A stretch of 64,000 nucleotides of DNA from a virus. The first letter of the stretch is position 1, and each line of letters begins with the position of its first letter. The notes below the pieces were generated by a model, which had not been told where the DNA came from, made no database searches, and was given only the letters and a program-made list of their open reading frames with translations. Below, one piece after another: positions 1-6,924 of this stretch. The translations under genes and the position numbers were made by a program. The stretch is taken from IMG/VR virus record IMGVR_UViG_3300029319_009496, positions 5,872 through 69,871 of that record; one strand, written 5' to 3'.

Positions 1-1
1 T

Positions 2-1354
2 GTTAAGAATATTAAATCAAAAGATCCAATAGTCAAGGCTCAAAAAGACTTAGAAAAACTAAGAAGAAAACTAGCTAGAAAATCAATTAAATACTCAAAT
101 CGACTAATAAACTTAGATAATCGTGCATCTGTCTTACCAGCAGGGGCTAAAGCAAGGCTTAGAGCAGCTGCTTCAGTGCTTGGTGGTACATTTAGAAATC
201 TAGATAGAGCATTAAATTATTTAAGTAAAGGAAAATTTAGATTTCAAAAAACACCCCCCTTGTTACCTGGAGCGCAAGTAAAAATTGATCCTGAAATACA
301 AAAATTATCAAAAAATATTACACCAACTAGCCCTCTTGATGTGCATACAGATCCTGAAGGTGTAAGAACAACAGGTGAAAGAAGGCCTGATCCTAGATCT
401 GCACAAGCAAGAACAAGATACCATGGTCAAGATGTTAAAGATCAAATTGATTGGTTTAAAAATAGAGCAGCTGCGGCTAAAGATAGAGTGGATGATATAT
501 TAGTAGAGATTAACAAAACTCCAAATCCAATTAAAAGAAGACGTTTAGAGGGTCTCAGATTTTATTACGCTGGCGCAGAGAAGTTATATAATGAAGCTGC
601 TGATAATTTAGATAAGCTACATACTGAAGCGCCCAGAGGACTGCGTTTAGATGATCTAGGCGGTAAAAAAAGCCTTAGTTTGTTTAAAAATGCTCTTTGG
701 ATAGCTTTAATTGCTAATCCATTTGGTGGTACTGGAGCAGCTGCGGTTAGTATTGGTATTGCAATTCGTGCAGCTGCTATAGCTCTTACTATGTATTTTT
801 TTAGTGAAACATATGATAAATATTATGATCAATTTAAAACTTATGTTGGTGATACAATGGCCATGGGTATGATAACTTCAATTGAAAGTGGAGCTGGAGC
901 TTTTGCAGAAATAGCAACTCAAGTAGGTTATGATAAAGAATTTGGTGATCTTATGTTAGAAATTCTTAGAGAAAAAAATCAAAGTTTTATTGATAAAACA
1001 AAATGGAACGTAAAGAATAGAGACGCTGTTATTGATTATATCAATAATCTTGATAAAGAAAACTATGAACTTAGAAATCAACAAGATTTAAAAGGTGCTA
1101 CGGATCCAGAGATAGAAAAACAAATTAAAAAAAATGAAGAAAATATAGAAAAGCTTAATAATAAATTAGAAGAAATGGATCCTACATGGTGGGAACAATC
1201 AATCCATAGAAATGTAAGAAAAAAAATGGATCCAGATTATAAGCCAGAAAGAACTAAACAATTTCAGCGATCTCAAAGACCTAGCGCTAAAACAAATATA
1301 TTGGATCTTCTAGAAGAATCTAGTGCTAAAAAACTTAAGATTAAAATTAATTAA
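2..1354 (+). CDS. 3' part of a lysine-rich protein with a hydrophobic segment (5' end outside window)
   Basis: The frame is open from base 2 and ends at the TAA at 1352-1354, giving 450 residues of a protein whose start lies before the window. A GTG at 176 is only an internal codon: the 58 codons upstream of it are open and have the same Lys/Arg-rich helical character. After a basic, coiled-coil-like N-terminal part there is a Gly/Ala-rich hydrophobic stretch (about bases 680-815) that could form two membrane-inserting helices. A charged C-terminal helical region rich in Lys, Glu and Asn follows. I do not recognise a family. Membrane-active virion proteins and internal proteins of phages can look like this, but that is a guess. 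The gene is followed by a 72-bp AT-rich gap. Confidence 0.8.
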   Translation, partial: VKNIKSKDPIVKAQKDLEKLRRKLARKSIKYSNRLINLDNRASVLPAGAKARLRAAASVLGGTFRNLDRALNYLSKGKFRFQKTPPLLPGAQVKIDPEIQKLSKNITPTSPLDVHTDPEGVRTTGERRPDPRSAQARTRYHGQDVKDQIDWFKNRAAAAKDRVDDILVEINKTPNPIKRRRLEGLRFYYAGAEKLYNEAADNLDKLHTEAPRGLRLDDLGGKKSLSLFKNALWIALIANPFGGTGAAAVSIGIAIRAAAIALTMYFFSETYDKYYDQFKTYVGDTMAMGMITSIESGAGAFAEIATQVGYDKEFGDLMLEILREKNQSFIDKTKWNVKNRDAVIDYINNLDKENYELRNQQDLKGATDPEIEKQIKKNEENIEKLNNKLEEMDPTWWEQSIHRNVRKKMDPDYKPERTKQFQRSQRPSAKTNILDLLEESSAKKLKIKIN

Positions 1355-1391
1355 TATTTAACTATTATTAATATAATATTATAATGTATAA

Positions 1392-1399
1392 TATAAATT
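1392..1399 (+). promoter_or_regulatory. Candidate T4-type late promoter box
   Basis: The sequence TATAAATT matches seven of eight bases of the T4 late consensus TATAAATA. It lies 27 bp before the TTG start at 1427, in the longest gap of this part of the window. A gp55-like sigma factor is encoded at 25735-26427. The gap is almost pure A/T, so a chance match is quite possible. Confidence 0.25.
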
Positions 1400-1426
1400 G
1401 CTATTATATATTATAAGGAGAAAACA

Positions 1427-1714
1427 TTGAGTGTAAATAAGCCATGGAAAAATGAAAGCTTTCATGATACTTTTGAATCAGCTGATGCTATTAGAAGTAA
1501 ATTACTTAGAATTTGGAAAGAAAATCCAATATATGAAGGAATGCAAGCAAAAATAAAATGGATGCCTTCTAAAAGTAAATTTGCAGTTAAAATAAGGATG
1601 GATCCAAATTTAACTAAAGACGAAATAATTAAGGAAAAAAAGAATGGGAAAAGTCGCAAAAGAAATAAGAAAAATACAAGTGGAAGAATGTTTGACCCTA
1701 CCGCAAGTGTTTGA
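1427..1714 (+). CDS. Small basic protein, unknown function
   Basis: This is a 95-residue protein that I do not recognise. The start is a TTG at 1427, chosen because a clear AAGGAG ribosome-binding site lies at 1415-1420 with 6-bp spacing and no ATG or GTG in this frame is as well placed. The first 65 residues look like a small alpha/beta domain (a helix, then strands around residues 45-60). The C-terminal third is strongly basic (KEKKNGKSRKRNKKN), as in nucleic-acid binding tails. Its 3' end overlaps the next small gene by 71 bp in another frame. Confidence 0.7.
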   Translation: MSVNKPWKNESFHDTFESADAIRSKLLRIWKENPIYEGMQAKIKWMPSKSKFAVKIRMDPNLTKDEIIKEKKNGKSRKRNKKNTSGRMFDPTASV

Positions 1715-1814
1715 AAAATATCCTCATCTTGCTTCTTTACAATATCAAGAGCTTAATGAAGAAAGTTCGTTAAATGAAGAGTCTAATAAGCAAATTAAGC
1801 TGCTATTAGACTAA
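1644..1814 (+). CDS. 56-residue small protein, unknown function
   Basis: An ATG at 1644 opens a 56-residue frame ending at the TAA 1812-1814. It fills what would otherwise be a 144-bp gap before the tRNA. An AAGGA motif at 1631-1635 sits 8 bp before the start. The product is acidic and helical in its second half (LNEESSLNEES) with no membrane segment, and I do not recognise it. It overlaps the end of the preceding 95-residue gene by 71 bp in a different frame, a longer overlap than is usual here. Either this gene or the end of its neighbour could be read differently. Confidence 0.55.
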   Translation: MGKVAKEIRKIQVEECLTLPQVFEKYPHLASLQYQELNEESSLNEESNKQIKLLLD

Positions 1815-1820
1815 TTTTTA

Positions 1821-1848
1821 TTTACTAAGGGTTAAAATATGTTATATT
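1821..1848 (+). promoter_or_regulatory. Candidate host-type promoter for the tRNA
   Basis: TTTACT at 1821-1826 and TATATT at 1843-1848 are separated by 16 bp, and the tRNA starts 11 bp after the -10-like element. This is a plausible sigma-70 type arrangement placed where a tRNA promoter is expected. The surrounding A/T content makes the match weak. Confidence 0.3.
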
Positions 1849-1858
1849 ATACATATAC

Positions 1859-1935
1859 TGGCCCATAGCTCAGCAGGTTAGAGCGCCATTCTTATAAAGT
1901 GGGTGTCACGGGTTCAAGTCCCGTTGGGCCAACCA
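1859..1935 (+). tRNA. tRNA-Ile, anticodon UAU (reads AUA)
   Basis: A full cloverleaf can be folded by hand. The acceptor stem 1859-1865 pairs with 1925-1931 in all seven positions. The D stem is GCTC/GAGC (1868-1871 with 1881-1884). The anticodon stem 1886-1890 pairs with 1898-1902 with one G-T wobble. The variable loop has five bases. The T stem 1908-1912 pairs with 1920-1924 around loop TTCAAGT. The discriminator is A1932 and CCA is encoded at 1933-1935. The anticodon loop is 1891-1897 with TAT at 1893-1895, which gives isoleucine for AUA codons. Most bacteria read AUA with a lysidine-modified CAU anticodon, so UAU is uncommon. A first base T (T1-A72) is also unusual. The phage genes use ATA very often, so a supplementary AUA reader makes sense. 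Confidence 0.93.
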
Positions 1936-1945
1936 TATTAATGTT

Positions 1946-2269
1946 ATGAATTATAAATTAAAAAAAGATAATTTCTTAACTTCAAAAAAGTATGTCTGGA
2001 AAGATGGAAGATGTCTAGGTCATATTTTTTTAGAAATAAAAGAAAAGCAAGATATAGATTGGAATAAGATCCGACAAGATAAAACAATTAATTTATCAGT
2101 TAATGATAGGTTAATAAAAAAATATAACGCTGTTTCTTACCCAAATGAAAGTTGTGGACAGCACGATACTGTTCAAGATGCTATTATTGCAATTGAAGAT
2201 AAACAACACAAAATGTTTGCAGATTTAAATGATTGTGATATAGTTACTATAGGTGCTGATGATGTCTGA
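1946..2269 (+). CDS. Hypothetical protein, 107 residues
   Basis: The ATG is 10 bp after the tRNA CCA end. The protein is soluble, of mixed alpha/beta character, and has no motif I recognise. It ends in an acidic tail (DDV). Its last 11 bases overlap the start of the SPOUT methyltransferase gene, so the two are probably translated together. Because it lies between a tRNA and an RNA methyltransferase, a role in RNA metabolism is conceivable, but nothing in the sequence shows it. Confidence 0.6.
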   Translation: MNYKLKKDNFLTSKKYVWKDGRCLGHIFLEIKEKQDIDWNKIRQDKTINLSVNDRLIKKYNAVSYPNESCGQHDTVQDAIIAIEDKQHKMFADLNDCDIVTIGADDV

Positions 2270-2894
2270 ACGCTGGAGTATGTGGACCCGCAATGTTGTT
2301 GACAAATATAAAAACTGGTCTACAGAATCGATTAAGAAAGATCTCCAAAGAAATTCCAACTCCTTCGCAGTTTGCATGGAACATTGGCAAGGAGATTTTA
2401 ACATTAGTACTCTCATTCGTAATGCGAATGCTTTCGGTGCTAGAGAAGTTTTTTACGTGGGCAAGAAACGTTTTGACAGACGTGGAACAGTGGGCTCTCA
2501 TCATTATATTCACTTTGCACACCTTCAACGTGGTTTACAACAGCTTATAAATCTAAAAAATGATTATACCATTGTTGCAATTGAGAACAATGTATCTAAA
2601 ACACATAAATTAGGCAAATTTAACTGGCTATCTTTAGAAAAACCACCTTTAATGCTTTTTGGTGAGGAAGGAGTAGGCCTAACTAAACAAGCCATAGAAT
2701 TAGCTGATTTATGTGTTGAAATTCCACAGTATGGCTCTGTTCGAAGTCTTAATGTTGGGACGAGTTCTGGAATTGTAATGTATGATTACGTACATGCGCT
2801 AAAAAATTCCAAAGCTGAGCATGAGTTGCAGAAAGAGTTATATGATGAAATCGAAAATGCACAGAATGAATCATGCCAATTAGCTCTCCTTTAG
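2259..2894 (+). CDS. SPOUT (TrmH/SpoU-type) RNA 2'-O-methyltransferase
   Basis: This 211-residue protein carries all three signature motifs of SpoU/TrmH enzymes, which methylate the ribose 2'-OH of tRNA or rRNA with S-adenosylmethionine. NISTLIRNANAFGA is at about 48-61 with the invariant Asn and Arg. FGEEGVGL is at 134-141. IPQYGSVRSLNVGTSSG is at 155-171; this last segment forms the trefoil knot that binds the cofactor. I chose ATG 2259; ATG 2262 and a GTG at 2253 are in the same frame. The target cannot be told from sequence, but a phage-encoded tRNA lies about 320 bp upstream. The last 146 bp overlap the 3' end of the protease gene on the other strand. The overlap starts just inside the third motif (2749 versus a motif end near 2770), so mainly the C-terminal tail is shared. 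Confidence 0.88.
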   Translation: MMSERWSMWTRNVVDKYKNWSTESIKKDLQRNSNSFAVCMEHWQGDFNISTLIRNANAFGAREVFYVGKKRFDRRGTVGSHHYIHFAHLQRGLQQLINLKNDYTIVAIENNVSKTHKLGKFNWLSLEKPPLMLFGEEGVGLTKQAIELADLCVEIPQYGSVRSLNVGTSSGIVMYDYVHALKNSKAEHELQKELYDEIENAQNESCQLALL

Positions 2895-3501
2895 AATTTA
2901 AAACCGGAGAACCAGACGAACCCCCAATGGCTGGAATACTATAGAAAGCATGGCTGTCATGTTCTCCAAAAAACTGACCGTGCATTAATGGCACCATATC
3001 TCCTTCTATTATTCCTAGTGGGCCAGCTATATTATAAACATGCTCACCGTACTCAGGTTTTTTAACTGATAACTTGAGATACTGCCCATCACCTAATGGC
3101 CCTGAAACACTTTCTAGAAGACATATATCTTGTTTTTTATTATGCTTTATTCTTTCTAGTATATACTCTTTGCCTTCTCGATCGACTGCTTTTAAATAAA
3201 AATGACCCTTGTTAATTTCTATAAATTCTTCGAAGCTTTCTTGTTTACAGACATGAGCAGCAGTTAACACTGTTTTTGAATTTTTGTAAAGAACTATTGC
3301 ACCGGTACCCATTGAAAGCATTTCATATTCACCACATGACATTGTTCTTTCATTGCATTGACCTAGTCTAGCCCAAGTTTCTATTTTTAAAACAGATTTT
3401 TTTGCATCTTCTAAAGACTTAATAACATTTGTTTGTATTGCACAACTATTTAATACAGTGCATATAAAAACTAATAATATAATCTTTAAATATTTGGTCA
3501 T
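2749..3501 (-). CDS. Trypsin-like serine protease with lipoprotein signal
   Basis: This is the only minus-strand gene in the window. It encodes 250 residues. Residues 1-20 form a lipoprotein signal: Lys near the start, a hydrophobic core, and a lipobox LNSC with the acylated Cys at 20. The mature part has a chymotrypsin/HtrA-type catalytic triad in the usual contexts: His83 in TAAHVC, Asp125 in KQDICLL and Ser196 in GGSSGSPV. Cys49 and Cys56 could pair outside the cytoplasm. There is no PDZ domain, so it is shorter than DegP. The protein should end up membrane-anchored in the host envelope, where it could cleave envelope or competing-phage proteins; that role is inference. It converges on the methyltransferase gene and diverges from phoH across a 36-bp gap that must hold its promoter. 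Confidence 0.85.
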   Translation of the reverse strand: MTKYLKIILLVFICTVLNSCAIQTNVIKSLEDAKKSVLKIETWARLGQCNERTMSCGEYEMLSMGTGAIVLYKNSKTVLTAAHVCKQESFEEFIEINKGHFYLKAVDREGKEYILERIKHNKKQDICLLESVSGPLGDGQYLKLSVKKPEYGEHVYNIAGPLGIIEGDMVPLMHGQFFGEHDSHAFYSIPAIGGSSGSPVLNSKGELIGMIHSVHFRFHHITLSATHAQLWNFLAHVRNHTLQFQNSSQH

Positions 3502-3537
3502 TATATGATTAACTAGTTATACGCCAAAGAGTAACAC

Positions 3538-4845
3538 ATGAAAAAAATTTACGTGCTTGATACGAATGTATTTTTAACCAGTTCAAATTCTATATTTGAA
3601 TACGGTAATAATGATATAGTTGTGCCTTTAAAAGTTTTAGATGAAATTGATAAACATAAAAAAAGACAAGATGGAGTTGGTTTAAATGCAAGAGCAGTTA
3701 TACGAACTTTAGATGATTTTAGAGGACGAGGCAATTTGCATAAAGGGATTCGAATTGCAAAACGCAAAGGTATATTATCTGTAAGAGGATATGATATAAA
3801 TGATTTACCTCCAGCTTGTGATTTGAAAAGTGCTGATAATGAGATTATTACCACTGCTATTACTGAGCAAAAAAACAACCCTAGACGTAAAGTTATAGTT
3901 GTAACTCGTGACATTAACATGAGAGTTAAATGTGACGCATTAGGTATTCTAACGGAAGATTATGTTTCAAATAAAGTTGTTACAGATTTAAATAAACTTT
4001 ATACAGGCTTTAAAAAACATTTAGTCGATGATCAATTAATAGATCAGATATATGCTGGTGAAAAAATTATCTTCGAAAAATCAGAAGGAAGATTTTTACC
4101 AAATCAGTTTTTAATGCTTGTTTCAAATGCAAATGAGAAAAAAACTGCCTTAGTAAGGTTTAAAAATTATGATATTCCTCTTTCAAAAGTCTCGGAAATG
4201 AAAAATGATGTTTGGGGGCTTAAACCTAGAAATAAAGAACAGATGTTTGCTTTAGACGTTTTATTAGACCCAGAAGTACCAATTGTTACTCTTGTTGGTA
4301 AAGCAGGCTGTGGAAAAACTTTGTTAGCAATTGCAGCCGGGTTAGACCAAGTATTAGATGCAGAAAAACATAAAAAATTAGTTATCTCTAGACCTGTACA
4401 GCCTTTAGGAAAAGACATTGGATATCTACCTGGTACGATGGAAGAAAAAATGAGGCCATGGCTAATGCCAATTCAAGATAATATCGATCATCTTTTAAAT
4501 GGTAAGAAAGATTCTATGGGAATGTTTTTTGAAAATGGTGTTATACAAATCGAAGCTTTAACTTATATTCGTGGCAGATCCATTTCTAATGCTTTTATTA
4601 TAATTGATGAGGCACAAAACTTAACAACTCATGAATTAAAGACTATAATTACAAGAGTAGGTGAAAATACTAAGATAGTTCTCACAGGAGATATTGAACA
4701 AATAGATAGTGTTTATTTAGATTCAACATCAAATGGTTTATCATACGCAGTTGAAAAATTTAAATCCCATCAATTATCTGGACATATGACTCTTGTAAAG
4801 GGAGAAAGATCAAAAGTAGCCACCTTAGCTTCAAAGGTATTATAA
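3538..4845 (+). CDS. phoH: PIN-PhoH fusion protein (PhoH2-type ATPase/ribonuclease)
   Basis: The 435-residue protein joins two domains. An N-terminal PIN domain starts with the acidic motif VLDTNVF (Asp8) and spans roughly residues 1-140, with further acidic residues (CDLKSADNEI, TRDINMRVK). A C-terminal PhoH ATPase has Walker A GKAGCGKT at 254-261, the SRPVQPLGKDIGYLPG segment typical of PhoH, and Walker B IIDEAQN with Asp357. PhoH2 proteins of this build act as RNA helicase/ribonucleases in bacteria. PhoH genes are frequent in marine phages, where their job is unsettled. The start ATG follows AAAGAG. The stop TAA shares one base with the next ATG. Confidence 0.93.
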   Translation: MKKIYVLDTNVFLTSSNSIFEYGNNDIVVPLKVLDEIDKHKKRQDGVGLNARAVIRTLDDFRGRGNLHKGIRIAKRKGILSVRGYDINDLPPACDLKSADNEIITTAITEQKNNPRRKVIVVTRDINMRVKCDALGILTEDYVSNKVVTDLNKLYTGFKKHLVDDQLIDQIYAGEKIIFEKSEGRFLPNQFLMLVSNANEKKTALVRFKNYDIPLSKVSEMKNDVWGLKPRNKEQMFALDVLLDPEVPIVTLVGKAGCGKTLLAIAAGLDQVLDAEKHKKLVISRPVQPLGKDIGYLPGTMEEKMRPWLMPIQDNIDHLLNGKKDSMGMFFENGVIQIEALTYIRGRSISNAFIIIDEAQNLTTHELKTIITRVGENTKIVLTGDIEQIDSVYLDSTSNGLSYAVEKFKSHQLSGHMTLVKGERSKVATLASKVL

Positions 4846-5135
4846 TGAAAGTTTTAGATGCGAAAAGTTTTGAGACTAATCCAACTTTGTCTCAGGAAGT
4901 TGAGCCGAGCAATGATTTAAAAAATATTTTAGTAGAGTATGTTGGTGAAGAAATAAATCCTGAAAATAAATTAGTAACCATTGAAATGATTATACAAACA
5001 ATGGCAAAAGAATTTCCAGAGTTTATCTTAGCTATAGCAGAAGAAAATTGGGTTAGAGGCTATCAACAAGCGCTAGATGATGTTGATACTGGTCGCTCAC
5101 TTGTAGAAGAACAAACTAGTAAACAAAATGTTTAA
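4845..5135 (+). CDS. Hypothetical protein, 96 residues
   Basis: The start overlaps the stop of phoH (TAATG), so the gene is very likely translationally coupled to it. The product is acidic and mostly helical; the segment IEMIIQTMAKEFPEFILAIAEENWVRGYQQALDD is a likely helical pair. There is no membrane segment or known motif. It overlaps the next gene by 8 bp. I cannot assign a function. Confidence 0.7.
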   Translation: MKVLDAKSFETNPTLSQEVEPSNDLKNILVEYVGEEINPENKLVTIEMIIQTMAKEFPEFILAIAEENWVRGYQQALDDVDTGRSLVEEQTSKQNV

Positions 5136-5820
5136 AAATAATATTGTTGAATATATGAAAAATAAAAATCTTGTTGAAAAAAATATGTTTGGGATGCAGG
5201 TAATTGTAAAAGATCCTATAGAAACAAAAACAGAAAATTTTAATTTAGAAAATGTGTTTCAAAAAGTTAAATATATATTACCAGATTCATTTATAAATTT
5301 AATTGATGCTGTATACATAGGTGATTTTGAATTTTTAACTTCAAAAAATATTAATGCTGTTTTCGCTGATGATACTTTATACATTTTAAATGTACAAGAT
5401 GATGAAGAGGATTTACTAGATGATATAATTCATGAAATTGCTCATGCTGTTGAAGACAAATATGGACAGTATATTTATGAAGACAACTCGATAGAAAAAG
5501 AATTTATTCTTAAAAGAGCTAAATTAAGAAATAGATTAGAGACATATGATTATGATGTTTCAAATGTAGATTTTTATAATTTAGAGTATACAGAAGAGTT
5601 TGACAAATTTTTATATGAAGATATAGGTTATGATTCTTTACATGTAATGTTTGCTGATGTATTTATTAATCCCTATTCAATTACATCTTTTAGAGAGTAT
5701 TTTGCTACTGCTTTTGAAGAATATTTTTTAGGTGATAGAAATTTAACAAAAAGAATTTGTCCTTATGTTTATAGTAAAATAAATCTTTTAATAGAAAAAA
5801 TTAATAAAGGAGATATATAA
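5128..5820 (+). CDS. Zincin-type metallopeptidase-like protein
   Basis: This 230-residue protein has a zinc-protease motif HEIAHAVE with His102, Glu103 and His106. A glutamate-bearing helix follows about 85 residues later (SFREYFATAFEEYFLGD, Glu190 the best candidate for third zinc ligand). That spacing and the EYFATAF pattern resemble gluzincin domains of the anthrax lethal factor (ATLF/M34) type. There is no signal peptide, so it should act in the cytoplasm or be packaged. The substrate is unknown. The low-GC gene overlaps its neighbours by 8 bp and 1 bp. Confidence 0.75.
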   Translation: MFKNNIVEYMKNKNLVEKNMFGMQVIVKDPIETKTENFNLENVFQKVKYILPDSFINLIDAVYIGDFEFLTSKNINAVFADDTLYILNVQDDEEDLLDDIIHEIAHAVEDKYGQYIYEDNSIEKEFILKRAKLRNRLETYDYDVSNVDFYNLEYTEEFDKFLYEDIGYDSLHVMFADVFINPYSITSFREYFATAFEEYFLGDRNLTKRICPYVYSKINLLIEKINKGDI

Positions 5821-6149
5821 TGGAATTTAGTTTTACAAATGATTTAGAAAAAAACTTAATGAGGGCAACAATTCGAATTAAAAAAAGACAAACCTATGGA
5901 CAAGAAAGAGTTTTCTTGGGTTGGCATGATGTTAAAAAAATTGTAGATGAAAATTATGTATGTCCTCCAACACATAAGCTTGGTCAATGTTTAATTAATT
6001 CTAAAGGTTTAGATAATAATGTAGAGGCGCTTTGTGAACAAGTATATGAATTTAGACTGGAGCCTCTAGAAATACCAAAACCTAAAAAAACAGTGGCTAA
6101 AAAACAAGTTACTAAAAAAACTACTACGACCAAAAATAAAAAATCATGA
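5820..6149 (+). CDS. Hypothetical protein with basic Lys/Thr-rich tail
   Basis: The 109-residue protein starts on the last base of the zincin stop codon. Residues 1-80 look like a compact domain. The last 25 residues are a low-complexity basic tail (KPKKTVAKKQVTKKTT) like nucleic-acid binding tails. No family is recognised. It overlaps the nuclease gene by 4 bp (ATGA), which suggests that the two products are made together; a DNA-binding partner of the nuclease is one possibility, by position only. Confidence 0.65.
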   Translation: MEFSFTNDLEKNLMRATIRIKKRQTYGQERVFLGWHDVKKIVDENYVCPPTHKLGQCLINSKGLDNNVEALCEQVYEFRLEPLEIPKPKKTVAKKQVTKKTTTTKNKKS

Positions 6150-6922
6150 GAACACATATTTCTTTTTCAGAGATGAAAATATGGAGTGAGTGCCCTTATA
6201 AGCACAAGTTAATTTATAAAGATAATGTAAAACAATTTTTAGGAAATGAGTATACTGCTTTTGGCACAGCGATACATCATGTCTGTGAATTAGCTGTCGT
6301 TGATGATAAGGTTGATATGATTCAAGAATTTAATGTTAAATTTTTAGAAGAACTTAAATTATTAACTGAAAAAAACGTCGATCTTAAAAAAAAACTTATT
6401 AGTGATATGCGTCTGCAGGCAAAAAATTTAGTTAATTTTATTTTACCTGCCTTAAAAAAAACTTTTAAAAAATTTGAAGTTGTTTCTGTAGAAGAAGAAT
6501 TAATGATTCCAATTGAAAACAGCACTATGATGTTTAAAGGTTTTATTGATTTAGTTATTAAAACTCCAGATCAAAAATATCATGTTATTGATTGGAAAAC
6601 TTGTTCTTGGGGATGGGATTCAAAAAAGAAAACAGATAGAATTATAAATTATCAAATAACTCTTTATAAAAACTTTTTTGCCTCAAAACATAATATTGAT
6701 CCTAAAAATATTGAAACTTATTTTGCTCTTTTAAAAAGAACTGCCAAGACTAATAACGTTGAAATATTTCGAGTTACTAGTGGGCAAAAAAAAACTGATA
6801 ACGCTCTTAACTTATTAAATAAAGCAGTATACAATATAACAAGAAACAATCATATTAAAAATCGCCTTTCTTGCACGTCAGGCTATGGTTGTGAATTTTA
6901 TAAAACAAAATACTGTGAGTAA
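6146..6922 (+). CDS. PD-(D/E)xK nuclease, RecB/AddB/Cas4-like, with probable Fe-S cluster
   Basis: This 258-residue protein has the layout of the PDDEXK_1 (RecB-like) nuclease family. SFSEMKIWSECPYKHKL lies at the N-terminus and GTAIHHVCE at about 40-48. The catalytic Asp135 is in GFIDLVI, followed by Asp149-Trp-Lys151 in VIDWKT and the QxxxY-like helix YQITLYKNFF. Cys16 plus three C-terminal cysteines (243, 249, 257) match the one-plus-three arrangement that holds a 4Fe-4S cluster in AddB and Cas4. It probably degrades or processes DNA ends during replication, recombination or host DNA breakdown. T4 itself uses gp46/gp47 for this, so this would be a different solution. It is the last gene before the glycan cluster, with a 2-bp gap. 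Confidence 0.88.
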   Translation: MRTHISFSEMKIWSECPYKHKLIYKDNVKQFLGNEYTAFGTAIHHVCELAVVDDKVDMIQEFNVKFLEELKLLTEKNVDLKKKLISDMRLQAKNLVNFILPALKKTFKKFEVVSVEEELMIPIENSTMMFKGFIDLVIKTPDQKYHVIDWKTCSWGWDSKKKTDRIINYQITLYKNFFASKHNIDPKNIETYFALLKRTAKTNNVEIFRVTSGQKKTDNALNLLNKAVYNITRNNHIKNRLSCTSGYGCEFYKTKYCE

Positions 6923-6924
6923 AA

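Noticed and set aside
176-1354. GTG at 176 as the true start of the first gene
   Set aside because: The frame is open for 58 codons before it, back to the window edge, with the same composition; the gene is simply cut by the window.
2293-2550. 85-residue plus-strand frame inside the SPOUT gene
   Set aside because: It lies wholly inside a gene with clear family motifs and has no ribosome-binding site or family pattern.
3790-3805. TATAAATG inside phoH as a late promoter
   Set aside because: It is within a coding region far from a gene start; such matches are common in DNA this rich in A and T.
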